From: Sinohyriopsis cumingii
Lineage: Eukaryota; Mollusca; Bivalvia; Unionida; Unionidae
Direction: 5' to 3'
Assembly: GCA_028554795.2 (NCBI GenBank)
Contig: JAPYKE020000525.1
Coordinates: forward strand, 117,741 to 181,740
Length of the DNA: 64,000 nt
Under the pieces are notes generated by a model. The model was not told the origin of the DNA and did no database searches. It saw nothing but the letters and a program-made list of their open reading frames with translations. Of this stretch, positions 51,478 through 64,000 are shown piece by piece (position 1 is the first letter of the stretch; each line of letters starts with the position of its first letter). Made by a program: the position numbers and the translations under genes.

Positions 51478-54400
51478 ATTTCTGTCATTGATAATGCATC
51501 CAACTTTATTGTTGGCATTGATAATGCATCCAAGTTTATTGTTGTCATTCCTAATACATCCAAGTTTATTGTTGTCATTGCTAATACATCCATGTTTATT
51601 GTTGTCATTGATCATGCATCCAATTTATTGTTGTCATTGTTAATGAATCCAAGCTTATTGTTCTCATTGTTAATGCATCCAAGTTTATTGCTGTCATTGC
51701 TAATACATCCATGTTTATTGTTGTCATTGATAATGGATCCAAGTTTATTGTTGTCATTGTTAATACATCCAAGTGTATTGTCGTCATTGGTAATGCATCC
51801 ATGTTTATTGTTGTCATTGCTAACACATCCATGTTTATTGTTGGCATTGATAATGCATCCAAGTTTATTGTTGTCATTCATAATACATCGAAGTTTATTG
51901 TTGTCATTGATAATGCATCCATGTTTATTGTTGTCATTGCTAAATCATCCAAGTTAATTGTTGTCATTGCTAATACATCCACGTTTACTGCTCTCATTGC
52001 TAATACATCCAAGTTTATTGTTGTCATTGCTAATACATCCAAGTTTATTGTTGTCATTGCTGATACATCCAAGTTTATTGTTATCATTGATAATGCATCC
52101 AAGTTTATTGTCATTGATAATGCATCCAAGTTTATTGATGTCATTGATAATGCATCCAAGTTTATTGTTGTCATTGTTAAGGCATCCAAGTTTATTGTTG
52201 TCATTATTAATACATCCATGTTTATTGTTGTCATTTGTAATACATCCAAGTTTATTGATGTCATTGCTAATGCATCCAAGTTTATTGCTGGCATTTCTAA
52301 TGCATCCAAGTTTATTGTTATCATTGCTATTACATCCAAGTTTATTGTTGTCATTGCTAATGCATCAAAGTATATTGTTGTCATTGCTAATATATCCAGG
52401 TTTATTGTTGTCATTGCTGATACATCCATGTTTATTGTTGTTGTCATTGCTAATACAACCAAGTTTATTGTTGTCATTGCTAATACATCCAAGTTTATTG
52501 TTGTCATTGCTAATACATCCAAGTTTATTGTTGTCATTGCTAATACATCCATGTTTATTGTTGTGATTGCTAATACATTCAAGTTTATTTTTGTGATTGC
52601 TAATACATTCATGTTTATTGTTGTCATTGCTAATACATCCAAGTTTATTGTTGTCATTGCTAATGCATCCATGTTTATTGTTGGCATTTCTAATACATCC
52701 AAGTTCATTGTTTTCATTGATAATGGATCCAAGCCTATTGTTGTCATTGCTAATACATTGAAGTTTATTGTTGTCATTGCTAATACATCCATGTTTATTG
52801 TTTTCATTGCTAATACATTCAAGTTTATTGTTGTCATTGATAATGCATCCATGTTTATTGCTGTGATTGCTAATACATCCATGTTTATTGTTTTCATTGC
52901 TAATGTATCAAGGTTTATTGTTATGTCTAATACATCTAAGTTTCTTGTTGTGATTGGTAATGCATCGAATTTTATTGTTGTGATTGCTAATACATCCATG
53001 TTTATTGCTGTCATTGCTAATACTTCCAAGTTTATTGTTGGCATTGCTAATGCATCCATGTTTATTGTTGTCATTTCTAATACATCCAAGTTTATTGTTG
53101 TCATTGATAATGCATCCAAGGCAATTGTTGTCATTGCTAAATCATCCAAGTTTATTGTTGTCATTGCTAATACATCCACGTTTACTGTTCTCATTGCTAA
53201 TACATCCAAGTTTATTGTTGTCATTGATAATACATCCATTTTTATTGTTGTCATTGCTAATACATCCAAGTTTATTGTTGTGATTTCTAATACATCCATG
53301 TTTATTGTTGTGATTGCTAATACATCCAAGTTTATTGTTATCATTGCTAATACATCCAAGTTTATTGTTGTCATTGCTAATACATCCAAGTTTATTGTTG
53401 TCATTGATAATGCATCCTAGCCTATTGTTGTCATTGCTAATACATTCAAGTTTATTGTTGTCATTGCTAATACATTCAAGTTTATTGTTGTCATTGCTAA
53501 TACATTCAAGTTTATTGTTGTCATTGCTAATACATCCAAGTTTATTGTTATCATTGCTAATACATCCACGTTTATTGTTGTCATTGCTAATACATCCAAG
53601 TTTATTGTTGTCATTGATAATGCATCCTAGCCTATTGTTGTCATTACTAATACATTCAAGTTTATTGTTGTCATTGCTAATACATTCAAGTTTATTGTTG
53701 TCATTGCTAATACATCCAAGTTTATTTTTGTCATTGCTAATACATGCATGTTTATTGCTGTCATTGCTAATACATTCAAGTTTATTGTTTTCATTGCTAA
53801 TACATCCACATTTTTTTGTTGTCATTGATAATGCATCCATGTTTATTGCTGTGATTGCTAATACATCCATGTTTATTGTTTTCATTGCTAATGTATCAAG
53901 GTTTATTGTTATGATTGCTAATCTAATTGTTATGATTGCTAATCTAATACATCCAAGTTTGTTGTTGTGATTGCTAATGCATCGAAGTTTATTGTTGTCA
54001 TTGCTAATACATCCAGGTTTATTGATGTGATTGCTAATGCATCCAAGTTTATTGTTGCCATTGTTAATTGATCCAGGTTTATTGTTGTCATTGCTAATAC
54101 ATCCAAGTTTATTGTTGTCATTGCTAATATATCCAAGTTTATTGCTGTCATTGCTAATACATCCAAGTTTATTGTTGTCATTGCTAATCCATCTATGTTT
54201 ATTGTTGTCATTGTTAATGCATCCAAGTTTATTGTATTCATTGATAATGCATCCAAGGCTGTTGTTGTCATTGCTAATACATCCAAGTTTATTGTTGTCA
54301 TTGCTAATACATCCATGTTTATTGTTGTGATTGCTAACACATCCATGTTTATTGTTGTCATTTCTAATATGTTTATTGTTGTCATTTCTAATACATCCAA

Positions 54401-55399
54401 GTTTATTGTTGTCATTGCTAATACATCCAAGTGTATTGTTGTCATTGCTAATGCATCCAAGGCTGTTGTTGTCATTACTAATACATCCAAGTGTATTGTT
54501 GTCATTGATAACACATCCAAGTTTATTGTTGTCATTGCTAATACATCCATGTTTATTGTTGTGATTGCTAATACATCCATGTTTATTGTTGTCATTTCTA
54601 ATATGTTCATTGTTGTCATTTCTAATACATCCAAGTTTATTGTTGTCATTGATAATGCATTAATAAAGTTTATTGCTGTGATTCTTAATACATCCATGTT
54701 TATTGTTTTCATTGCTAATTTATCAAAGTTTATTTTTATGATTGCTAATCCAATACATCCAAATTTGTTGTTCTGATTGCTAATGCATCCAGGTTTATTG
54801 TTGTCATTGCTAATACATCCAAGTTTATTGTTGTGATTGCTAATACATCCAAGTTTATTGATGGGATTGCTAATGCATCCAAGTTTATTGTTGTCATTGT
54901 TAAAAAATCCAAATTTATTGTTGTCATTGCTAATACATCCAAGTTTATCGTTGTCGTTGCTAATACATCCAAGATTATTGTTGTCATTGCTAATGCATCA
55001 AAGTTTATTGTTGTCATTGCTGATACATCCAAATGTATTGTTGTCATTGCTAATGCATCCATGTTTATTGGTGTCATTACTAATACATCCAAGTTTATTG
55101 TTTTCATTGCTAATGCATCCATATTTATTGTTCTCATTGCTAATACATCCATGTTTATTGTTGTGATTGATAATACATTCATATTTATTGTTCTCATTGC
55201 TAATACATCCATGTTTATTGTTGTCATTGTTGATACATCCAAGTTTATTGTTGTCATTGCTAATACATTCATGTTTACTGTTGTCATTGCTAATACATGC
55301 AAGTTTATTGTTGTCATTGATAACGCATCCAAGTTTATTGTTTTCGTTGCTAATTCATCCATGTTTATTGTTGTCATTGATAATTCATCCAACCTTATT
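50826..55399 (+). repeat. Higher-order repeat C, unit 6 (4,574 bp)
   Basis: Standard unit. It shares A at 53646 with units 4 and 5 but not their GATAATACATCC variant. It has a private A at 54763 (CCAAATTTG) and shares G at 55299 with the non-adjacent unit 2, so its variants look like a mosaic. Confidence 0.95.
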
Positions 55400-56051
55400 G
55401 GTGGCGCTCACCAGATAATATGTACTTTGGATAGAGTTACGTATGTAAGGTGAAGTAGTTCACATTTAAAACATGCACAGTGGAGAGAATGTTTGCATAC
55501 CTCTATGTTACATTAATGTAATGTGGATGATATTTCTTTGGATATTGTACTTTTGGAAATTTTACATGATTTAAGCACACTGCTAACTAAAATGACTGCT
55601 CCCTTGTGTTAAAAAATCAGTCTGAATTAGTCTAAAGTACACTATACATAGCAGCTATTTAAATAGGGAAAATGTATTTTGCCAGACTAGACAATACCAG
55701 CTTCTGAAAGTGCAATGAATGACTTACCAAATATATAAAATGTAAAAAAAAGTTATCGGCTCTTTTTTATACAATTTACCTCTGAAGTTCAGGAAGTGAA
55801 AATGACCAAGTAGAGCTAGCACTTTTTTGAAAGGTGCACATTTGAAGTAAGGCCAAGCTGTATACTCTATAACCCATAGTACACCCATGAATCATACACC
55901 AAAATAAAGGGAATTAAAGGCTCTTTGCATTATACCCAAGATATACAAGGTCTTTTTTAAATAGCTAGTATAACCAGTGAGGAAAGCCGGGGACATTCTT
56001 TTTCTTTAAAATCCTAACCCTATGCAAAATGCGAAACTGTATAGCGCCACC
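55400..56051. mobile_element. MITE-like element, copy 7
   Basis: Same segment, 4,574 bases after copy 6, with both inverted ends intact. Confidence 0.8.
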
Positions 56052-59000
56052 ATTTCTGTCATTGATAATGCATCCAACTTTATTGTTGGCATTGATAATG
56101 CATCCAAGTTTATTGTTGTCATTCCTAATACATCCAAGTTTATTGTTGTCATTGCTAATACATCCATGTTTATTGTTGTCATTGATCATGCATCCAATTT
56201 ATTGTTGTCATTGTTAATGAATCCAAGCTTATTGTTCTCATTGTTAATGCATCCAAGTTTATTGCTGTCATTGCTAATACATCCATGTTTATTGTTGTCA
56301 TTGATAATGGATCCAAGTTTATTGTTGTCATTGTTAATACATCCAAGTGTATTGTCGTCATTGGTAATGCATCCATGTTTATTGTTGTCATTGCTAACAC
56401 ATCCATGTTTATTGTTGGCATTGATAATGCATCCAAGTTTATTGTTGTCATTCATAATACATCGAAGTTTATTGTTGTCATTGATAATGCATCCATGTTT
56501 ATTGTTGTCATTGCTAAATCATCCAAGTTAATTGTTGTCATTGCTAATACATCCACGTTTACTGCTCTCATTGCTAATACATCCAAGTTTATTGTTGTCA
56601 TTGCTAATACATCCAAGTTTATTGTTGTCATTGCTGATACATCCAAGTTTATTGTTATCATTGATAATGCATTCAAGTTTATTGTCATTGATAATGCATC
56701 CAAGTTTATTGATGTCATTGATAATGCATCCAAGTTTATTGTTGTCATTGTTAAGGCATCCAAGTTTATTGTTGTCATTATTAATACATCCATGTTTATT
56801 GTTGTCATTTGTAATACATCCAAGTTTATTGATGTCATTGCTAATGCATCCAAGTTTATTGCTGGCATTTCTAATGCATCCAAGTTTATTGTTATCATTG
56901 CTATTACATCCAAGTTTATTGTTGTCATTGCTAATGCATCAAAGTATATTGTTGTCATTGCTAATATATCCAGGTTTATTGTTGTCATTGCTGATACATC
57001 CATGTTTATTGTTGTTGTCATTGCTAATACAACCAAGTTTATTGTTGTCATTGCTAATACATCCAAGTTTATTGTTGTCATTGCTAATACATCCAAGTTT
57101 ATTGTTGTCATTGCTAATACATCCATGTTTATTGTTGTGATTGCTAATACATTCAAGTTTATTTTTGTGATTGCTAATACATTCATGTTTATTGTTGTCA
57201 TTGCTAATACATCCAAGTTTATTGTTGTCATTGCTAATGCATCCATGTTTATTGTTGGCATTTCTAATACATCCAAGTTCATTGTTTTCATTGATAATGG
57301 ATCCAAGCCTATTGTTGTCATTGCTAATACATTGAAGTTTATTGTTGTCATTGCTAATACATCCATGTTTATTGTTTTCATTGCTAATACATTCAAGTTT
57401 ATTGTTGTCATTGATAATGCATCCATGTTTATTGCTGTGATTGCTAATACATCCATGTTTATTGTTTTCATTGCTAATGTATCAAGGTTTATTGTTATGT
57501 CTAATACATCTAAGTTTCTTGTTGTGATTGGTAATGCATCGAATTTTATTGTTGTGATTGCTAATACATCCATGTTTATTGCTGTCATTGCTAATACTTC
57601 CAAGTTTATTGTTGGCATTGCTAATGCATCCATGTTTATTGTTGTCATTTCTAATACATCCAAGTTTATTGTTGTCATTGATAATGCATCCAAGGCAATT
57701 GTTGTCATTGCTAAATCATCCAAGTTTATTGTTGTCATTGCTAATACATCCACGTTTACTGTTCTCATTGCTAATACATCCAAGTTTATTGTTGTCATTG
57801 ATAATACATCCATTTTTATTGTTGTCATTGCTAATACATCCAAGTTTATTGTTGTGATTTCTAATACATCCATGTTTATTGTTGTGATTGCTAATACATC
57901 CAAGTTTATTGTTATCATTGCTAATACATCCAAGTTTATTGTTGTCATTGCTAATACATCCAAGTTTATTGTTGTCATTGATAATGCATCCTAGCCTATT
58001 GTTGTCATTGCTAATACATTCAAGTTTATTGTTGTCATTGCTAATACATTCAAGTTTATTGTTGTCATTGCTAATACATTCAAGTTTATTGTTGTCATTG
58101 CTAATACATCCAAGTTTATTGTTATCATTGCTAATACATCCACGTTTATTGTTGTCATTGCTAATACATCCAAGTTTATTGTTGTCATTGATAATGCATC
58201 CTAGCCTATTGTTGTCATTGCTAATACATTCAAGTTTATTGTTGTCATTGCTAATACATTCAAGTTTATTGTTGTCATTGCTAATACATCCAAGTTTATT
58301 TTTGTCATTGCTAATACATGCATGTTTATTGCTGTCATTGCTAATACATTCAAGTTTATTGTTTTCATTGCTAATACATCCACATTTTTTTGTTGTCATT
58401 GATAATGCATCCATGTTTATTGCTGTGATTGCTAATACATCCATGTTTATTGTTTTCATTGCTAATGTATCAAGGTTTATTGTTATGATTGCTAATCTAA
58501 TTGTTATGATTGCTAATCTAATACATCCAAGTTTGTTGTTGTGATTGCTAATGCATCGAAGTTTATTGTTGTCATTGCTAATACATCCAGGTTTATTGAT
58601 GTGATTGCTAATGCATCCAAGTTTATTGTTGCCATTGTTAATTGATCCAGGTTTATTGTTGTCATTGCTAATACATCCAAGTTTATTGTTGTCATTGCTA
58701 ATATATCAAAGTTTATTGCTGTCATTGCTAATACATCCAAGTTTATTGTTGTCATTGCTAATCCATCTATGTTTATTGTTGTCATTGTTAATGCATCCAA
58801 GTTTATTGTATTCATTGATAATGCATCCAAGGCTGTTGTTGTCATTGCTAATACATCCAAGTTTATTGTTGTCATTGCTAATACATCCATGTTTATTGTT
58901 GTGATTGCTAACACATCCATGTTTATTGTTGTCATTTCTAATATGTTTATTGTTGTCATTTCTAATACATCCAAGTTTATTGTTGTCATTGCTAATACAT

Positions 59001-59973
59001 CCAAGTGTATTGTTGTCATTGCTAATGCATCCAAGGCTGTTGTTGTCATTACTAATACATCCAAGTGTATTGTTGTCATTGATAACACATCCAAGTTTAT
59101 TGTTGTCATTGCTAATACATCCATGTTTATTGTTGTGATTGCTAATACATCCATGTTTATTGTTGTCATTTCTAATATGTTCATTGTTGTCATTTCTAAT
59201 ACATCCAAGTTTATTGTTGTCATTGATAATGCATTAATAAAGTTTATTGCTGTGATTCTTAATACATCCATGTTTATTGTTTTCATTGCTAATTTATCAA
59301 AGTTTATTTTTATGATTGCTAATCCAATACATCCAAGTTTGTTGTTCTGATTGCTAATGCATCCAGGTTTATTGTTGTCATTGCTAATACATCCAAGTTT
59401 ATTGTTGTGATTGCTAATACATCCAAGTTTATTGATGGGATTGCTAATGCATCCAAGTTTATTGTTGTCATTGTTAAAAAATCCAAATTTATTGTTGTCA
59501 TTGCTAATACATCCAAGTTTATCGTTGTCGTTGCTAATACATCCAAGATTATTGTTGTCATTGCTAATGCATCAAAGTTTATTGTTGTCATTGCTGATAC
59601 ATCCAAATGTATTGTTGTCATTGCTAATGCATCCATGTTTATTGGTGTCATTACTAATACATCCAAGTTTATTGTTTTCATTGCTAATGCATCCATATTT
59701 ATTGTTCTCATTGCTAATACATCCATGTTTATTGTTGTGATTGATAATACATTCATATTTATTGTTCTCATTGCTAATACATCCATGTTTATTGTTGTCA
59801 TTGTTGATACATCCAAGTTTATTGTTGTCATTGCTAATACATTCATGTTTACTGTTGTCATTGCTAATACATCCAAGTTTATTGTTGTCATTGATAACGC
59901 ATCCAAGTTTATTGTTTTCGTTGCTAATTCATCCATGTTTATTGTTGTCATTGATAATTCATCCAACCTTATT
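55400..59973 (+). repeat. Higher-order repeat C, unit 7 (4,574 bp)
   Basis: Standard unit. T at 56673 (GCATTCAAG) is private. A at 58708 (ATATATCAAAG) is shared with unit 8 only. Confidence 0.95.
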
Positions 59974-60625
59974 GGTGGCGCTCACCAGATAATATGTACT
60001 TTGGATAGAGTTACGTATGTAAGGTGAAGTAGTTCACATTTAAAACATGCACAGTGGAGAGAATGTTTGCATACCTCTATGTTACATTAATGTAATGTGG
60101 ATGATATTTCTTTGGATATTGTACTTTTGGAAATTTTACATGATTTAAGCACACTGCTAACTAAAATGACTGCTCCCTTGTGTTAAAAAATCAGTCTGAA
60201 TTAGTCTAAAGTACACTATACATAGCAGCTATTTAAATAGGGAAAATGTATTTTGCCAGACTAGACAATACCAGCTTCTGAAAGTGCAATGAATGACTTA
60301 CCAAATATATAAAATGTAAAAAAAAGTTATCGGCTCTTTTTTATACAATTTACCTCTGAAGTTCAGGAAGTGAAAATGACCAAGTAGAGCTAGCACTTTT
60401 TTGAAAGGTGCACATTTGAAGTAAGGCCAAGCTGTATACTCTATAACCCATAGTACACCCATGAATCATACACCAAAATAAAGGGAATTAAAGGCTCTTT
60501 GCATTATACCCAAGATATACAAGGTCTTTTTTAAATAGCTAGTATAACCAGTGAGGAAAGCCGGGGACATTCTTTTTCTTTAAAATCCTAACCCTATGCA
60601 AAATGCGAAACTGTATAGCGCCACC
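59974..60625. mobile_element. MITE-like element, copy 8
   Basis: Same segment, 4,574 bases after copy 7. It is the last copy in the window. Confidence 0.8.
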
Positions 60626-63600
60626 ATTTCTGTCATTGATAATGCATCCAACTTTATTGTTGGCATTGATAATGCATCCAAGTTTATTGTTGTCATTCCT
60701 AATACATCCAAGTTTATTGTTGTCATTGCTAATACATCCATGTTTATTGTTGTCATTGATCATGCATCCAATTTATTGTTGTCATTGTTAATGAATCCAA
60801 GCTTATTGTTCTCATTGTTAATGCATCCAAGTTTATTGCTGTCATTGCTAATACATCCATGTTTATTGTTGTCATTGATAATGGATCCAAGTTTATTGTT
60901 GTCATTGTTAATACATCCAAGTGTATTGTCGTCATTGGTAATGCATCCATGTTTATTGTTGTCATTGCTAACACATCCATGTTTATTGTTGGCATTGATA
61001 ATGCATCCAAGTTTATTGTTGTCATTCATAATACATCGAAGTTTATTGTTGTCATTGATAATGCATCCATGTTTATTGTTGTCATTGCTAAATCATCCAA
61101 GTTAATTGTTGTCATTGCTAATACATCCACGTTTACTGCTCTCATTGCTAATACATCCAAGTTTATTGTTGTCATTGCTAATACATCCAAGTTTATTGTT
61201 GTCATTGCTGATACATCCAAGTTTATTGTTATCATTGATAATGCATCCAAGTTTATTGTCATTGATAATGCATCCAAGTTTATTGATGTCATTGATAATG
61301 CATCCAAGTTTATTGTTGTCATTGTTAAGGCATCCAAGTTTATTGTTGTCATTATTAATACATCCATGTTTATTGTTGTCATTTGTAATACATCCAAGTT
61401 TATTGATGTCATTGCTAATGCATCCAAGTTTATTGCTGGCATTTCTAATGCATCCAAGTTTATTGTTATCATTGCTATTACATCCAAGTTTATTGTTGTC
61501 ATTGCTAATGCATCAAAGTATATTGTTGTCATTGCTAATATATCCAGGTTTATTGTTGTCATTGCTGATACATCCATGTTTATTGTTGTTGTCATTGCTA
61601 ATACAACCAAGTTTATTGTTGTCATTGCTAATACATCCAAGTTTATTGTTGTCATTGCTAATACATCCAAGTTTATTGTTGTCATTGCTAATACATCCAT
61701 GTTTATTGTTGTGATTGCTAATACATTCAAGTTTATTTTTGTGATTGCTAATACATTCATGTTTATTGTTGTCATTGCTAATACATCCAAGTTTATTGTT
61801 GTCATTGCTAATGCATCCATGTTTATTGTTGGCATTTCTAATACATCCAAGTTCATTGTTTTCATTGATAATGGATCCAAGCCTATTGTTGTCATTGCTA
61901 ATACATTGAAGTTTATTGTTGTCATTGCTAATACATCCATGTTTATTGTTTTCATTGCTAATACATTCAAGTTTATTGTTGTCATTGATAATGCATCCAT
62001 GTTTATTGCTGTGATTGCTAATACATCCATGTTTATTGTTTTCATTGCTAATGTATCAAGGTTTATTGTTATGTCTAATACATCTAAGTTTCTTGTTGTG
62101 ATTGGTAATGCATCGAATTTTATTGTTGTGATTGCTAATACATCCATGTTTATTGCTGTCATTGCTAATACTTCCAAGTTTATTGTTGGCATTGCTAATG
62201 CATCCATGTTTATTGTTGTCATTTCTAATACATCCAAGTTTATTGTTGTCATTGATAATGCATCCAAGGCAATTGTTGTCATTGCTAAATCATCCAAGTT
62301 TATTGTTGTCATTGCTAATACATCCACGTTTACTGTTCTCATTGCTAATACATCCAAGTTTATTGTTGTCATTGATAATACATCCATTTTTATTGTTGTC
62401 ATTGCTAATACATCCAAGTTTATTGTTGTGATTTCTAATACATCCATGTTTATTGTTGTGATTGCTAATACATCCAAGTTTATTGTTATCATTGCTAATA
62501 CATCCAAGTTTATTGTTGTCATTGCTAATACATCCAAGTTTATTGTTGTCATTGATAATGCATCCTAGCCTATTGTTGTCATTGCTAATACATTCAAGTT
62601 TATTGTTGTCATTGCTAATACATTCAAGTTTATTGTTGTCATTGCTAATACATTCAAGTTTATTGTTGTCATTGCTAATACATCCAAGTTTATTGTTATC
62701 ATTGCTAATACATCCACGTTTATTGTTGTCATTGCTAATACATCCAAGTTTATTGTTGTCATTGATAATGCATCCTAGCCTATTGTTGTCATTGCTAATA
62801 CATTCAAGTTTATTGTTGTCATTGCTAATACATTCAAGTTTATTGTTGTCATTGCTAATACATCCAAGTTTATTTTTGTCATTGCTAATACATGCATGTT
62901 TATTGCTGTCATTGCTAATACATTCAAGTTTATTGTTTTCATTGCTAATACATCCACATTTTTTTGTTGTCATTGATAATGCATCCATGTTTATTGCTGT
63001 GATTGCTAATACATCCATGTTTATTGTTTTCATTGCTAATGTATCAAGGTTTATTGTTATGATTGCTAATCTAATTGTTATGATTGCTAATCTAATACAT
63101 CCAAGTTTGTTGTTGTGATTGCTAATGCATCGAAGTTTATTGTTGTCATTGCTAATACATCCAGGTTTATTGATGTGATTGCTAATGCATCCAAGTTTAT
63201 TGTTGCCATTGTTAATTGATCCAGGTTTATTGTTGTCATTGCTAATACATCCAAGTTTATTGTTGTCATTGCTAATATATCAAAGTTTATTGCTGTCATT
63301 GCTAATACATCCAAGTTTATTGTTGTCATTGCTAATCCATCTATGTTTATTGTTGTCATTGTTAATGCATCCAAGTTTATTGTATTCATTGATAATGCAT
63401 CCAAGGCTGTTGTTGTCATTGCTAATACATCCAAGTTTATTGTTGTCATTGCTAATACATCCATGTTTATTGTTGTGATTGCTAACACATCCATGTTTAT
63501 TGTTGTCATTTCTAATATGTTTATTGTTGTCATTTCTAATACATCCAAGTTTATTGTTGTCATTGCTAATACATCCAAGTGTATTGTTGTCATTGCTAAT

Positions 63601-64000
63601 GCATCCAAGGCTGTTGTTGTCATTACTAATACATCCAAGTGTATTGTTGTCATTGATAACACATCCAAGTTTATTGTTGTCATTGCTAATACATCCATGT
63701 TTATTGTTGTGATTGCTAATACATCCATGTTTATTGTTGTCATTTCTAATATGTTCATTGTTGTCATTTCTAATACATCCAAGTTTATTGTTGTCATTGA
63801 TAATGCATTAATAAAGTTTATTGCTGTGATTCTTAATACATCCATGTTTATTGTTTTCATTGCTAATTTATCAAAGTTTATTTTTATGATTGCTAATCCA
63901 ATACATCCAAGTTTGTTGTTCTGATTGCTAATGCATCCAGGTTTATTGTTGTCATTGCTAATACATCCAAGTTTATTGTTGTGATTGCTAATACATCCAA
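59974..64000 (+). repeat. Higher-order repeat C, unit 8 (partial, window edge)
   Basis: The first 4,027 bases of a standard unit are present; the next 652-bp segment would be expected at 64548 if the period holds. It shares A at 63282 with unit 7 (58708). The window ends inside the monomer array, so the C array continues beyond it. Confidence 0.95.

Larger units (their letters stand above)
1..64000 (+). repeat. 30-bp satellite super-array spanning the window
   Basis: Nearly every 30 bases the sequence returns to the same motif, which begins ATTGCTAATACATCC and ends AAGTTTATTGTTGTC (exact copy at 834-863). Common variants are GCTAATACA, GATAATGCA and GTTAATGCA in the first half and CCAAG or CCATG in the middle. 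The consensus is 30% G+C, is T-rich on the + strand and has no CpG. Length variants of 21, 27, 29 and 33 bp occur at fixed places and serve as landmarks. The array is interrupted only by eight copies of a 652-bp segment and continues to both window edges, so its true size is unknown. Four reading frames have no stop in the consensus, which explains the many long open frames. This is satellite DNA by structure; its chromosomal position (centromeric, subtelomeric or interstitial) cannot be told from the sequence. Confidence 0.97.

Noticed and set aside
1..64000. CENP-B box as proof of a centromere
   Set aside because: I found no match to the CENP-B box pattern in the monomer, so a centromeric role cannot be claimed from sequence.

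Overview
This window is satellite DNA from a eukaryotic genome, and I find no gene I would defend. Apart from eight copies of one 652-bp non-satellite segment, it is built from about 1,950 tandem copies (length divided by 30) of a 30-bp monomer. The consensus monomer begins ATTGCTAATACATCC and ends AAGTTTATTGTTGTC; an exact copy lies at 834-863. It is 70% A+T, has 13 T to 8 A on the + strand, and contains no CpG. Because 30 is a multiple of 3 and the consensus has no stop in four of six frames, long open frames appear on both strands; I treat them as by-products. The species cannot be named from this sequence. A large satellite with nested higher-order repeats (HORs) and an embedded inverted-repeat-bounded element points to a eukaryote, plausibly an animal.

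Three domains follow from left to right, each defined by its own higher-order period. Domain A (about 1-8275) has diverged monomers and a 2,878-bp unit present twice (2520-5397, 5398-8275). Domain B (about 8.3-25.5 kb) has a unit of about 6 kb present nearly three times: 5,994 bp, 6,114 bp, and a third copy altered by deletions and a 390-bp internal duplication. Domain C (about 25.5-64.0 kb) has a 4,574-bp unit. Its first copy is 6,222 bp, explained exactly by a 1,711-bp tandem duplication and a 63-bp deletion; six full-length copies follow, then a partial one that runs off the window.

Each C unit carries one copy of the 652-bp segment. It starts GGTGGCGCT, ends AGCGCCACC, and is flanked by ATT on both sides. 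Removing it with one ATT restores an exact 30-bp monomer phase, so it looks like a short non-autonomous DNA transposon (MITE-like) that inserted once into the satellite and was then amplified as part of the C unit.

Fifteen short segments (62-116 bp) of monomers in inverted orientation occur between positions 1016 and 22017 and are absent further right. Most share a 29-bp monomer signature, so they probably descend from one inversion, and they create strong fold-back sequences. Rarer landmarks (a 33-bp monomer with an extra GTT; a motif around ATAAAGTTTATTGCTG) are shared by domains B and C and show that C grew out of a B-like ancestor. No rRNA, tRNA, CRISPR array or protein-coding gene was recognised.
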